Part shown: positions 1 to 8,066 of the stretch, in pieces
Numbering within the stretch: the stretch's first letter is position 1
Layout: each line of letters begins with the position of its first letter
Assembly (NCBI RefSeq): GCF_020164595.1
Contig: NZ_JAIQZE010000006.1
Span: 62,001-126,000 of the forward strand
Direction: 5' to 3'
DNA from: Psychroflexus longus
GTDB lineage: Bacteria; Bacteroidota; Bacteroidia; Flavobacteriales; Flavobacteriaceae
DNA length: 64,000 nt
Made by a program: the position numbers and the translations under genes
Notes under the pieces: model-generated
The model's database searches: none
What the model was told of the DNA's origin: nothing
What the model saw: the letters and a program-made list of their open reading frames with translations, nothing else

Positions 1-288
1 GCACCACTTTCAAAAGACGATATAAAAGAAATTGTTCAACTACAAATCAATAATTTGAAAAAAATGTTGATGAAGCAGGGAATCACAATAGACGCTACTG
101 AAGAAGCTATCGGTTATTTAGCTAAAGTCGGATTTGATCCACAATACGGTGCAAGACCTGTAAAGAGAACCATTCAAAAAGAAGTGTTGAATATGCTTTC
201 AAAAGAAATTCTAGCCGAGAAAATAAAAACAGATAGCATTATCCTGCTGGATCAGTTTGACGGAAAACTTATTTTCAGAAATCAATAA
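1..288 (+). CDS. clpB: ATP-dependent chaperone ClpB, C-terminal end (5' truncated)
   Basis: The reading frame is open from base 1, so the gene begins before the window; 95 C-terminal residues are visible. They fit the small C-terminal subdomain of the second AAA+ module of ClpB/Hsp104 disaggregases: a helix rich in Leu/Ile, then the sensor-2 motif GARPVKR preceded by GFDPQY, then the closing helix and a short beta hairpin ending at the stop. ClpB is a hexameric ring that threads aggregated proteins with DnaK. ClpC-type ATPases share the GARP(L/V)KR motif, so ClpC is the alternative. The terminal segment after GARPVKR is short, as in ClpB. A hairpin terminator follows directly. Confidence 0.85.
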   Translation, partial: APLSKDDIKEIVQLQINNLKKMLMKQGITIDATEEAIGYLAKVGFDPQYGARPVKRTIQKEVLNMLSKEILAEKIKTDSIILLDQFDGKLIFRNQ

Positions 289-315
289 TTCAGCTACTTA
301 TTAGTTTTATAATCT

Positions 316-349
316 AAAAGCCCGTGTCATAATTCTAAAACGGGCTTTT
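316..349. terminator. Bidirectional hairpin terminator between clpB and the gamma-carbonic anhydrase gene
   Basis: Perfect 9-bp arms AAAAGCCCG and CGGGCTTTT around a 16-nt loop, with A/T runs on both flanks. It lies between two convergent genes and could serve both. Confidence 0.75.
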
Positions 350-371
350 ATGATTATATTCAATTAATAAA

Positions 372-881
372 CTAATCAATCCAAGTCTTATAGATAGTAT
401 AGTTTTCAGCAGTGCGTTTTATCATTTCTAAATTTTCTTCAGAAGTGGTTTTTAGTTTTTTGGCAGGTATACCTGCGTAAACTGAATTGGCTTCTACCCT
501 TTTGCCAGTGGTCACAATCGCTCCTGCTGCAATGATACTTCCACTTTCGATAACTGCATGATCCATCACAATTGCTCCCATTCCTATGAGAACATCATCA
601 TGAATAGTACAGCCATGAACTATAGCTTTATGACCAATGGATACTCTATTACCAATTTTGGTTGATGCTTTTTTATAAGTGCAGTGAATTACTGCCCCAT
701 CTTGAATATTCGTATCATGACCAATATCAATACTATTCACATCTCCTCGTATAACAGCATTATACCATACGCTGCAATTTTCACCCATATTAACTTCACC
801 TACAACTGTAGAATTATCTGCCAAAAAACAGGATGCGGGGATTTTAGGAGATTTACCTTTTATTGATTGTATTAAGGCCAT
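372..881 (-). CDS. Gamma-class carbonic anhydrase family protein (left-handed beta-helix)
   Basis: The 169-residue protein is built of hexapeptide repeats (for example IGNRVSIGHKAIVHG) and matches the YrdA/PaaY/CaiE branch of gamma-carbonic anhydrases. Three histidines are placed as the trimer's metal ligands: His66, His84 and His89, the last two in GHKAIVHGC. These proteins form trimers with a metal at each interface; many reversibly hydrate CO2 but several relatives have no proven activity. The start codon lies 1 bp beyond the carB stop on the same strand, so it is probably co-transcribed with carB. That pairing is suggestive, since CarB consumes bicarbonate, but a functional link is inference. 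Confidence 0.88.
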   Translation of the reverse strand: MALIQSIKGKSPKIPASCFLADNSTVVGEVNMGENCSVWYNAVIRGDVNSIDIGHDTNIQDGAVIHCTYKKASTKIGNRVSIGHKAIVHGCTIHDDVLIGMGAIVMDHAVIESGSIIAAGAIVTTGKRVEANSVYAGIPAKKLKTTSEENLEMIKRTAENYTIYKTWID

Positions 882-882
882 A

Positions 883-3735
883 TTATTTACTTAAATACAT
901 TTTTCGTCTTCCATAAAGTTCATAAAATGTATCATCTTTCAAACTATCGATGAATAAAATACTTTCTCCTGTACTTTTCATTTCAGGGCCAAGTTGCTTG
1001 TTGACATTGTGAAATTTATCAAAAGAAAATACCGGTTGTTTTATCGCATATCCCTCCAACTGTGGATCAAAATTAAAGTCACTTAATTTGTTATGTCCCA
1101 GCATGATTTTAGTAGCATAATTCACATAAGGCTCCTTGTAAGCTTTTGCGATGAAAGGAACTGTCCGCGACGCTCTAGGGTTGGCTTCTATGATGTATAC
1201 GTTATCGTCTTTGATCGCAAACTGGACGTTAAGTAATCCAACTGTATTGAGTGCCAAAGCAATTTTTCTGGTATGGTCTCTAATCTGTTCAAGAACCAAA
1301 TCTCCTAAGTTAAATGGTGGTAAAAGCGCATTGGAATCTCCAGAGTGGATGCCGCAAGGTTCTATATGCTCCATGATTCCAATAATATAAACATCTTCAC
1401 CATCACAAATCGCGTCGGCTTCTGCCTCTATTGCTCCATCCAGATAATGATCAAGAAGGAGTTTATTGTTAGGTGTTTTTCTCAATAAATCAACTACATG
1501 AGTTTCGAGCTCTTTCTTGTTAATAACTATTTTCATTCCTTGACCTCCTAGAACGTAAGAAGGTCTAACAAGAATTGGGAAGTCCAATTCTTCAGCAAGG
1601 GCTAAAGCTTCATCAGCAGTTTCTGCTACACCAAATTCTGGGTATGGAATATTATTCTCTTGTAATAATTTTGAAAAACTTCCTCGGTCTTCTGCTAGAT
1701 CAAGAGCTTCATAACTAGTTCCAAGAATTTTAACGCCGTATCGGCTCAGCTTTTCAGCAAGTTTTAAGGCAGTTTGGCCACCAAGCTGAACAATGACACC
1801 TTCAGGCTTTTCATGCTTTATGATATCATAAATATGCTCCCAAAAAACAGGCTCAAAATAAAGTTTATCCGCAGTATCAAAATCAGTTGAAACAGTTTCT
1901 GGATTACAGTTAATCATTATAGTCTCATAACCGCATTCTGCAGCTGCCATCACACCATGCACACAACAGTAATCGAACTCTATGCCCTGCCCTATTCTAT
2001 TTGGTCCAGAACCAAGGACAATGATTTTCTTTTTGCCTGTCACTATACTTTCATTAGTATTTACCTTCTCGCCTTCAGCAGTGATGACGTCTGCTTCAAA
2101 TGTGGAATAATAATAAGGCGTTTGAGCCTCAAATTCTGCAGCACAGGTATCTACAAGCTTATATATTCTATTAACGTCTAATTCTTCACGTTTACTGTAA
2201 ACTTCGCTCTCCAGACATTTCAACATGTGAGCAATTTGCCTATCTGCAAAACCTTTCTGTTTTGCCTCAAGCATCAATTCTCTTGTAATAGTTTTTATGG
2301 TATAATTTGAAATTTCTACTTCAAGGCTGTACAACTCTTCATATTGCTTAAGAAACCACATGTCAATTTTTGTGATTTCATGAATTCTACTTAATGGTAT
2401 TCCTAATTGTATGGCATCATAAATCACAAAAACCCTGTCCCAACTCGCATATTCCAATTTACTGAGGATTTGATTGTAATCAGTATAGCTTTTTCCATCA
2501 GCTCCTAGTCCATTTCTTTTGATTTCTAGAGATTGAGTTGCTTTATGTAAAGCTTCTTGAAATGAACGACCTATTCCCATAACTTCACCAACAGACTTCA
2601 TCTGCAAACCTAAAGTTCTATCAGAACCCTCAAATTTGTCAAAATTCCACCTTGGTATTTTGACTATCACATAATCAAGTGTTGGTTCAAAAAATGCCGA
2701 TGTCGTTTGTGTAATTTGGTTTTGAAGTTCATCTAGATGATATCCTATTGCTAATTTTGAAGCTACTTTGGCAATGGGGTATCCCGTTGCTTTTGAAGCT
2801 AATGCTGATGATCTTGAAACACGGGGATTAATTTCAATGGCTATAATATCTTCTTTTTCATCTGGACTTACTGCAAATTGAACATTACACCCTCCTGCGA
2901 AATCACCGATATTTCTCATCATCTTGATGGCCATATCCCTCATTTTTTGATAGGTCTTATCACTCAAGGTCATGGCTGGAGCTACAGTAATAGAATCTCC
3001 AGTATGGATTCCCATAGGATCCATATTTTCAATACTACATATGATAGTTACATTATCATTTCGATCTCTTAATAATTCCAGCTCAAACTCTTTCCAACCC
3101 AACAATGCCTTGTCAATAATTACTTCATGAATGGGAGAAGCTTCCAATCCTCTGGTAAGTAATTCTTCAAACTGCTCTTCTTTGTATACAATCGAGGCTC
3201 CACTTCCTCCAAGTGTAAAGGATGCTCTTATCACTAGTGGAAAACCAAACTCTTGTGCAACTTCTTTACCTTGTAGAAATGAGGTCACAGTTTTGGAAGG
3301 AGCAACTCCTACTCCTATATCCTGCATCAATTTTCTAAACTTTTCTCTGTCCTCTGTAATGTTAATCGCATCAATATCAACACCTGTTATTTTAACACCA
3401 AAATCTTCCCAAATGCCTTTGTCGTCAGCTTCAATGCAGAGATTTAACGCTGTTTGACCTCCCATAGTCGGCAGAACAGCATCAATTTCAGGATGATTTT
3501 TTAGGATTTCAATAATCGATTTTGTTGTGAGTGGTTTTAAATAGACATGATCTGCCATCGAAGGATCCGTCATGATTGTTGCAGGGTTGCTGTTTATCAA
3601 GATGGTTTTTATCCCTTCTTCCCGAAGAGATCTCAATGACTGTGAACCTGCATAGTCAAATTCACAAGCTTGGCCTATCACAATAGGGCCAGAACCTATT
3701 ATGAGCATTGTTTTGATGTTGTTGTTTTTTGGCAT
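883..3735 (-). CDS. carB: Carbamoyl-phosphate synthase large subunit, lacking the allosteric domain
   Basis: The large subunit makes carbamoyl phosphate from bicarbonate, glutamine-derived ammonia and two ATP, feeding pyrimidine and arginine synthesis. Two tandem biotin-carboxylase-like halves are clear: the N-terminal one opens with LIIGSGPIVIGQACEFDYAG and the second (near residue 555) with VLGSGPNRIGQGIEFDYC; both contain ATP-grasp regions (ADAICDGEDVYIIGIMEHIE in the second). The protein ends at YGRRKMYLSK, about 120 residues short of the usual 1,070, because the C-terminal MGS-like regulatory domain is missing. The stop is natural and the next gene starts 1 bp later, so this is not a frameshift. 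I recall the short form as usual in Flavobacteriaceae. carA is not in the window. Confidence 0.95.
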   Translation of the reverse strand: MPKNNNIKTMLIIGSGPIVIGQACEFDYAGSQSLRSLREEGIKTILINSNPATIMTDPSMADHVYLKPLTTKSIIEILKNHPEIDAVLPTMGGQTALNLCIEADDKGIWEDFGVKITGVDIDAINITEDREKFRKLMQDIGVGVAPSKTVTSFLQGKEVAQEFGFPLVIRASFTLGGSGASIVYKEEQFEELLTRGLEASPIHEVIIDKALLGWKEFELELLRDRNDNVTIICSIENMDPMGIHTGDSITVAPAMTLSDKTYQKMRDMAIKMMRNIGDFAGGCNVQFAVSPDEKEDIIAIEINPRVSRSSALASKATGYPIAKVASKLAIGYHLDELQNQITQTTSAFFEPTLDYVIVKIPRWNFDKFEGSDRTLGLQMKSVGEVMGIGRSFQEALHKATQSLEIKRNGLGADGKSYTDYNQILSKLEYASWDRVFVIYDAIQLGIPLSRIHEITKIDMWFLKQYEELYSLEVEISNYTIKTITRELMLEAKQKGFADRQIAHMLKCLESEVYSKREELDVNRIYKLVDTCAAEFEAQTPYYYSTFEADVITAEGEKVNTNESIVTGKKKIIVLGSGPNRIGQGIEFDYCCVHGVMAAAECGYETIMINCNPETVSTDFDTADKLYFEPVFWEHIYDIIKHEKPEGVIVQLGGQTALKLAEKLSRYGVKILGTSYEALDLAEDRGSFSKLLQENNIPYPEFGVAETADEALALAEELDFPILVRPSYVLGGQGMKIVINKKELETHVVDLLRKTPNNKLLLDHYLDGAIEAEADAICDGEDVYIIGIMEHIEPCGIHSGDSNALLPPFNLGDLVLEQIRDHTRKIALALNTVGLLNVQFAIKDDNVYIIEANPRASRTVPFIAKAYKEPYVNYATKIMLGHNKLSDFNFDPQLEGYAIKQPVFSFDKFHNVNKQLGPEMKSTGESILFIDSLKDDTFYELYGRRKMYLSK

Positions 3736-3770
3736 ATTAGAAGACTTTAATAATGAAACTATTGGATATA

Positions 3771-3800
3771 AAAAAAGGCGTTGCGAAAAGCAACACCTTT
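3771..3800 (-). terminator. Intrinsic terminator of rpmH
   Basis: Read on the minus strand: 11-bp arms AAAGGTGTTGC and GCAACGCCTTT (one G-T pair), 5-nt loop TTTTC, then a run of T. It lies 25 bp after the rpmH stop and before the carB start, separating the two genes. Confidence 0.85.
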
Positions 3801-3824
3801 ATAATGTGAAATTAATCAATCATT

Positions 3825-3986
3825 TTATCTCTTTCTTAAACTCATTTCTGAAGAAACACTTAATTTCTTTCTTCCTTTAGCTCTTCTCCTCTTTAGAACT
3901 TTACGACCATTTACAGACGACATTCTCTCTCTGAAACCGTGCTTGTTCTTTCTCTTTTTATTGGAAGGTTGAAAAGTTCTTTTCAT
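3825..3986 (-). CDS. rpmH: 50S ribosomal protein L34
   Basis: A 53-residue, strongly basic protein beginning [19 protein letters not shown], the hallmark start of L34, followed by [20 protein letters not shown]. The typical L34 is 44 to 53 residues; the short tail after the basic core ([13 protein letters not shown]) fits Bacteroidota versions. L34 is a small RNA-binding protein buried in 23S rRNA of the large subunit. The gene is a single-gene unit with a near-perfect Bacteroidota promoter 46 bp upstream and a strong terminator 25 bp downstream, as expected for a highly expressed ribosomal gene. Confidence 0.97.
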   Translation of the reverse strand: MKRTFQPSNKKRKNKHGFRERMSSVNGRKVLKRRRAKGRKKLSVSSEMSLRKR

Positions 3987-4032
3987 TATTTTATGACTTT
4001 AAAAGTATTATTTATTTTTTAAAAACTGCGTG

Positions 4033-4062
4033 CAAATATACGATTCATTTTTAGTTTTACAA
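4033..4062 (-). promoter_or_regulatory. Bacteroidota-type promoter of rpmH
   Basis: On the minus strand TTG (4062-4060), 19 bp, then TATATTTG (4040-4033), which matches the Bacteroidota consensus TTG-N17-20-TAnnTTTG recognised by their primary sigma factor. It lies 46 bp before the rpmH start. Confidence 0.8.
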
Positions 4063-4121
4063 GACTTGGAGTAAAGTTTTTTTCATTTGTTTTTGCTAGA
4101 TTTGCACCTAAATATAAAAAT

Positions 4122-4637
4122 ATGTTTAACAAGAACTTCAAACTCATAATAGCGGTATTAATTATTGCTTTTGGTGTATATCAAATTGTAGAAAGTAACA
4201 TTGGAAATGGAATAGCTCTCATTCTACTCTCTGGTATATTTATTTTCTTATACTTTAAAAATGAAATGATTTTATTAGCATTTTTAAGATTAAGGAAACA
4301 AGATTTTGAAGGTGCCCGTAAATGGTTGGATAAAATTAAAAATCCGGAATCAGCATTAACTCAAAAACAACAAGGTTACTTTAATTATATACACGGTTTG
4401 TTGCTTTCGCAAACCAATATGACTAAGGCTGAAAAATACTTCAAAAGAGCCATTAAACTTGGATTATCTATGAATCAGGATTTAGCAATTGCAAAACTGA
4501 ATCTCGCAGGCATTGCAATGACCAAGCGCAGAAAGCGTGAAGCACAACTTCTACTCAAGGAGGCAAAATCTCTTGATAAACATGGAATGCTCAATGAGCA
4601 GATTCAAATGATGAAAAAGCAGATGAAACGCTTTTAA
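4122..4637 (+). CDS. Membrane protein with TPR-like cytoplasmic domain
   Basis: The 171-residue protein starts with two closely spaced hydrophobic helices (about residues 7-22 and 30-48), then a soluble helical part. That part contains pairs of amphipathic helices with TPR spacing, for example MTKAEKYFKRAIKLG followed by DLAIAKLNLAGIAMTKRRKR, ending in a Lys/Met-rich helix. TPR repeats are protein-interaction scaffolds. No catalytic motif is visible and I do not recognise a named family. A TAGATTTG promoter-like element lies at 4097-4104, though without a good upstream TTG at the right spacing. Confidence 0.75.
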   Translation: MFNKNFKLIIAVLIIAFGVYQIVESNIGNGIALILLSGIFIFLYFKNEMILLAFLRLRKQDFEGARKWLDKIKNPESALTQKQQGYFNYIHGLLLSQTNMTKAEKYFKRAIKLGLSMNQDLAIAKLNLAGIAMTKRRKREAQLLLKEAKSLDKHGMLNEQIQMMKKQMKRF

Positions 4638-4645
4638 ATCTTGTA

Positions 4646-5386
4646 TTATCTACAGTACTTTTTTCTATAATTTGATGGTGATAATCCAGAATGCTTCACA
4701 AATGCATTCGTAAAGCTGGAATTGGATGTATAACCGAGGTCGAATGCTATTTCCTTCACTGTTTGATAAGTATTTGTCAGCTTAGACGATGCCAGCTTCA
4801 TTTTTTCGTCAAATATGTATTGATACGGGGTCATTCCTACTTCTTTGGCAAACTCTCTGATGAAATGGAATTTACTCCAACCGGAAACACGTATAAGTTC
4901 ATCAGTTTTGATCTCTTGATTGATATTGGTATCAATATATTCTAAAGCGCGTTTAATAGGTTTAGAATACTTGTGTTCTTCCGGTTGTTCGTCTGATTTT
5001 TTATGGTTGTCTAAACTCGCCTTTTTATTGTAAAGAGCAAGCTCTATATTATTGATGATATCTATTTCCCTGAAGGGTTTAGACAGGTAACCTACTGGTT
5101 TGGTAGTTTGTATTCGTTTCAAGGTCTCGACATCGGTATATCCAGTTATGTAAATGAAAGGAATATTTACTTTAGAATTCAAGTATGAACCTATTTGAAT
5201 ACCTTCATATTTCTTATGAAGATCGATGTCTAAAAGGATTAGCTCTGGCTTAAATGTGTCGAGATTTTTGATACAACAGGAGTAACTGTCACATATATCA
5301 ACATCAAATCCGTTGTTGTCTAAAATGGATTTAATTTCATAAGAAACGAGCTTATCGTCTTCTACTACTAGTACTTTTGTTTTCAT
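4646..5386 (-). CDS. Response regulator with AraC-type DNA-binding domain
   Basis: A 246-residue regulator. Residues 1-120 form a receiver domain with the acidic pair Glu9-Asp10, phospho-acceptor Asp53 in LILLDIDL and the conserved Lys in GYLSKPF. Residues about 145-245 form an AraC-type double helix-turn-helix (GWSKFHFIREFAKEVGMTPY, then DLGYTSNSSFTNAFVKHSG). The gene overlaps the upstream HisKA_2-like gene by 4 bp (ATGA arrangement), so the two are translationally coupled and very probably act as a pair. The output would be transcriptional control of unknown targets. REC-AraC fusions on one short chain are less common than OmpR- or LytTR-type outputs. Confidence 0.9.
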   Translation of the reverse strand: MKTKVLVVEDDKLVSYEIKSILDNNGFDVDICDSYSCCIKNLDTFKPELILLDIDLHKKYEGIQIGSYLNSKVNIPFIYITGYTDVETLKRIQTTKPVGYLSKPFREIDIINNIELALYNKKASLDNHKKSDEQPEEHKYSKPIKRALEYIDTNINQEIKTDELIRVSGWSKFHFIREFAKEVGMTPYQYIFDEKMKLASSKLTNTYQTVKEIAFDLGYTSNSSFTNAFVKHSGLSPSNYRKKYCR

Positions 5387-5985
5387 AGGATTGGGAATGA
5401 TAGTCTTACAAATTTCTTTTTATAATTGAATTTACCTTTAAGCTGCATAACCATAAGATCAAATATCTTGTATTGATCTTCAAATAATTCGTGGAAATTC
5501 TCATGATTATCTATACTTGAGAAAGAGAATTTAAAAAATACTTTATTGTCTTTATGTGAGATCTCAATTGTAAGAGTGTCATCTAGTTTTTTTCTAAAAT
5601 CATTGATCTCAACGAGTATATAACTCAAAAGCAACAAATTATCTACATCTACATCAACTTCTGAAATTTCAATTAAATCAAAATCAATTTTTGGGGTTGA
5701 AGTTTGGAGGTATTGAAAAAATTGGAGCATAAAAGATTGAAGAGATACTAAAGAATCCTCAGAAAGAGACTCTCCTTTGCTGCTTCTGTAATATAAATCA
5801 TAAACATGTGTAAGGGCAAAAACTCGATCTACAATTACCTTTTTATCATCAAAATAAGACCTGTTTGTCGAGGTCTGTATATTCATTAAACTAAGTTGAG
5901 TTTGTAAATTGTTTTTAAATCTGTGAAGTGTTTTATCAAGGACTTCCCTTAGTTTTTCATGATCTTCTTTGATTTCATTGGTCAT
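5383..5985 (-). CDS. HisKA_2-type histidine kinase-like protein with degenerate ATPase half
   Basis: The 200-residue cytoplasmic protein has no signal peptide, membrane segment or sensor domain. Near its N-terminus LDKTLHRFKNNLQTQLSLM matches the HisKA_2 dimerisation and phosphotransfer motif, with His21 as phospho-acceptor. The rest should be an HATPase domain, but the N-box is replaced by LVEINDFRKKLDDTL and no G1 (DxGxG) or G2 (GxGxG) box is visible; only the fold's final strands (LKGKFNYKKKFVRLSFPI) can be traced. It may therefore be a phosphotransfer or adaptor protein rather than a kinase. The 4-bp overlap with the downstream response regulator makes that its probable partner. Confidence 0.7.
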   Translation of the reverse strand: MTNEIKEDHEKLREVLDKTLHRFKNNLQTQLSLMNIQTSTNRSYFDDKKVIVDRVFALTHVYDLYYRSSKGESLSEDSLVSLQSFMLQFFQYLQTSTPKIDFDLIEISEVDVDVDNLLLLSYILVEINDFRKKLDDTLTIEISHKDNKVFFKFSFSSIDNHENFHELFEDQYKIFDLMVMQLKGKFNYKKKFVRLSFPIL

Positions 5986-6131
5986 AAGATGATATTCTAA
6001 AATTGGTTATAACAAATATAATATTTTAAAAATAATAAGTTCATAATTATTGCTATATAAGCTGAAAGATTGATTAAGTAAATGGTAATTAAATTACTTA
6101 AATTTAAAAATTAACAATAATTCATCTCATA

Positions 6132-6827
6132 TTGAAAAAAATTACGCTGATATTATTTTTTTCATTTTCGGTTTTCTCCCAAAATACTAAGGAAATCGAC
6201 AGCATTCTTTTTTCCGAAATGTTAGCTATTCATCATGAAGAATTCCAAAGAAAATCTTCTTTGGATTTTCACAGAGGCAATCATGAATCCTCTGAAGAAT
6301 ATTTCAATTCATTGGTAGACCTTAAATTGAAAGGAACTATTATGGACAATTTTAAAGTTTTAGATGTAGAACAAAAGATTAATCATATTCACGACATAAA
6401 GAAACCTTTCTATTTGATGAGCTATGCATCCTGGTGTGTTCCCAGCAATGGCGAATTAGAAGCTTTAAAGTTATTGGTTGAAGAGCATTCTGACTGGTTG
6501 GACTTTGCTCTCATCATGTGGGATAAAAAAGAAGATGCATTAAAATTTTCAAAGCAGTACCATCCTAAAATTAAAGTTTTTTATGTTGATGAATTAAGTA
6601 ATACTGAAACTAAAACCATTAAAATACTCAAACACAAACTTGGCCTTCCAATTTCATTAGCGGTTTGCAGTGACAAAACGATTTTAAATATCAGAAAAAA
6701 CACTCAAATTCATCCTTCAGTAGATAAAGACATCGCCGTAAAAAAATGCTTTGATGACATTTCTAAAGATATTGAACTTTTACAAAAACATGAAAGCTTT
6801 AAATTATTTTCCATCAGCCCATTCTAA
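6132..6827 (+). CDS. Secreted thioredoxin-fold protein with CxxS site
   Basis: A 231-residue protein with a signal peptide (KKITLILFFSFSVFSQ) and a thioredoxin/TlpA-like core. The redox site region reads YASWCVPSNGELEALK, which aligns with the usual W-C-x-x-C-x-x-E pattern, but the second cysteine is serine (CVPS). Downstream LGLPISLAVCSDKTILNI corresponds to the cis-proline strand. A single-cysteine site cannot carry out dithiol exchange alone but could trap mixed disulphides or act as an isomerase or chaperone. The start is TTG, the only initiation codon preceding the signal peptide in frame. It stands alone between divergent and convergent genes. Confidence 0.65.
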   Translation: MKKITLILFFSFSVFSQNTKEIDSILFSEMLAIHHEEFQRKSSLDFHRGNHESSEEYFNSLVDLKLKGTIMDNFKVLDVEQKINHIHDIKKPFYLMSYASWCVPSNGELEALKLLVEEHSDWLDFALIMWDKKEDALKFSKQYHPKIKVFYVDELSNTETKTIKILKHKLGLPISLAVCSDKTILNIRKNTQIHPSVDKDIAVKKCFDDISKDIELLQKHESFKLFSISPF

Positions 6828-7130
6828 AACTTTGGTTAGTCGAAAAAACTTAAACAAAGATTTTATAATACTTTTCAAATGCTCTACCAACACTGGAATA
6901 GGCCTAATGATTTTAAGAAAGTAAATTTCCTGACAAGTTTTTCGCCTAACGAATTTTTGTTAACGCAGTATTTAAGGTAAAACTTTCAGCTTGAATTTGT
7001 GATTTGCGCTCCGTTGCATGAATCCAAAACTTAAATAATTAGACAATTACAACTCCCAAGTCATAATTGAGAAAGCTAGAAAAGTATCCATCAATTATGA
7101 AATATTAGATAAATGAGTTTTTAGCGTATT
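6828..7130. other. 303-bp intergenic region without a recognisable gene
   Basis: No coding frame is convincing here. It lies between two convergent genes. It contains a perfect 10-bp inverted repeat (TCATAATTGA at 7061-7070 and TCAATTATGA at 7091-7100). It also has a short GCCTAAC...GTTAACGC stretch at 6944-6966. No T-run terminator is evident. Confidence 0.6.
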
Positions 7131-8066
7131 TTATTTTAAAACTTTAATGTTGTACTCTTTTTTAGAATAATTATCTAAGTGCTTATCTCGTAACCAAGGA
7201 TTATGAACTTTAAGTGTCTTATAATTCATGTCAAATTTTTCTGCAAACTTTACAAAATCAGTGACAGCTGTATCTATACTAACTTCCTTAATAGGTTCGA
7301 TGTCATAAAGATCTTTTTCTTCAAAGTGAAACCCAAATTCTCTGGCGTTAGATAATATATGCTTTAAGGCAATAATTCTAAAGACATATCTAGAAGTCTC
7401 TGGATTTAGCAAAAGGTCATAATAATCTTCAACTTCCTGACGCTTCAATTCTCTGGAGATACCTCTATTGCCCGCGTTGTAGGAAGCTGCCGCAAGCGTC
7501 CAGGTTCCAAAGCGTTCCTTGGAATTAATAAGATACTGGCAAGCGACTCTAGTGGCTTTTTCAATGTGGTATCTTTCATCAACATTGTTATTGACTTCGA
7601 GGCCATAGTCTGTAGCAGTCGATTTCATAATCTGCCAAAAACCGGTGGCTCCAGCCGGGGAAACCACATGTTCTAAACCACTTTCTGCTACAGCTAAATA
7701 TTTAAAATCGTCTGGCACACCATACTCCTCAAGAATAGGTTCGATGATGGGAAAATATTTGTTTGACCTCTTGATGAGTAGCAAAGCATTTGACTGCCAA
7801 TATGTATTTACAAGCAATTCTTTATCCAGACGTTCTCTTACATCTGGTATTTCTAAAGGTGTTCTTTCTCCGGCAAAATCAATCTGTTCGGGCAGATCGA
7901 TTGCAAATACATTATAATCATTTTTGAACGTCTTATCAGGACTATTGTTTTCCACTTTTTCTTCTTCAGAAGTTATAAAACTTGTTATTGCAAAATAAGT
8001 CCCAAAGGTCAGTGAGATGACTCCTAATGTAAATATTGACTTTTTAAAAAAAGTATTTAGTTTCAT
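7131..8066 (-). CDS. Membrane-associated lytic transglycosylase (MltD-like, SLT fold)
   Basis: A 311-residue protein with an N-terminal signal or anchor (about residues 9-30) and a family 1 SLT domain in the middle. Diagnostic motifs are LAVAESGLEHVVSPAGATG, with the catalytic Glu of the ES motif, GFWQIMKSTA, and AAASYNAGNRGI. Such enzymes cleave the MurNAc-GlcNAc bond of peptidoglycan to leave 1,6-anhydro-MurNAc. The C-terminus (NYKTLKVHNPWLR) resembles the start of a LysM-type or linker region but stops at once, so it is shorter than E. coli MltD, which carries LysM repeats. Its start overlaps the stop of the upstream hydrolase gene by 4 bp. Confidence 0.9.
   Translation of the reverse strand: MKLNTFFKKSIFTLGVISLTFGTYFAITSFITSEEEKVENNSPDKTFKNDYNVFAIDLPEQIDFAGERTPLEIPDVRERLDKELLVNTYWQSNALLLIKRSNKYFPIIEPILEEYGVPDDFKYLAVAESGLEHVVSPAGATGFWQIMKSTATDYGLEVNNNVDERYHIEKATRVACQYLINSKERFGTWTLAAASYNAGNRGISRELKRQEVEDYYDLLLNPETSRYVFRIIALKHILSNAREFGFHFEEKDLYDIEPIKEVSIDTAVTDFVKFAEKFDMNYKTLKVHNPWLRDKHLDNYSKKEYNIKVLK

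Noticed and set aside
6944-6966. GCCTAAC and GTTAACGC, resembling the core boxes of integron attC sites
   Set aside because: The arms are not complementary over their full length, the inner boxes are missing, and there is no integrase or gene cassette nearby.
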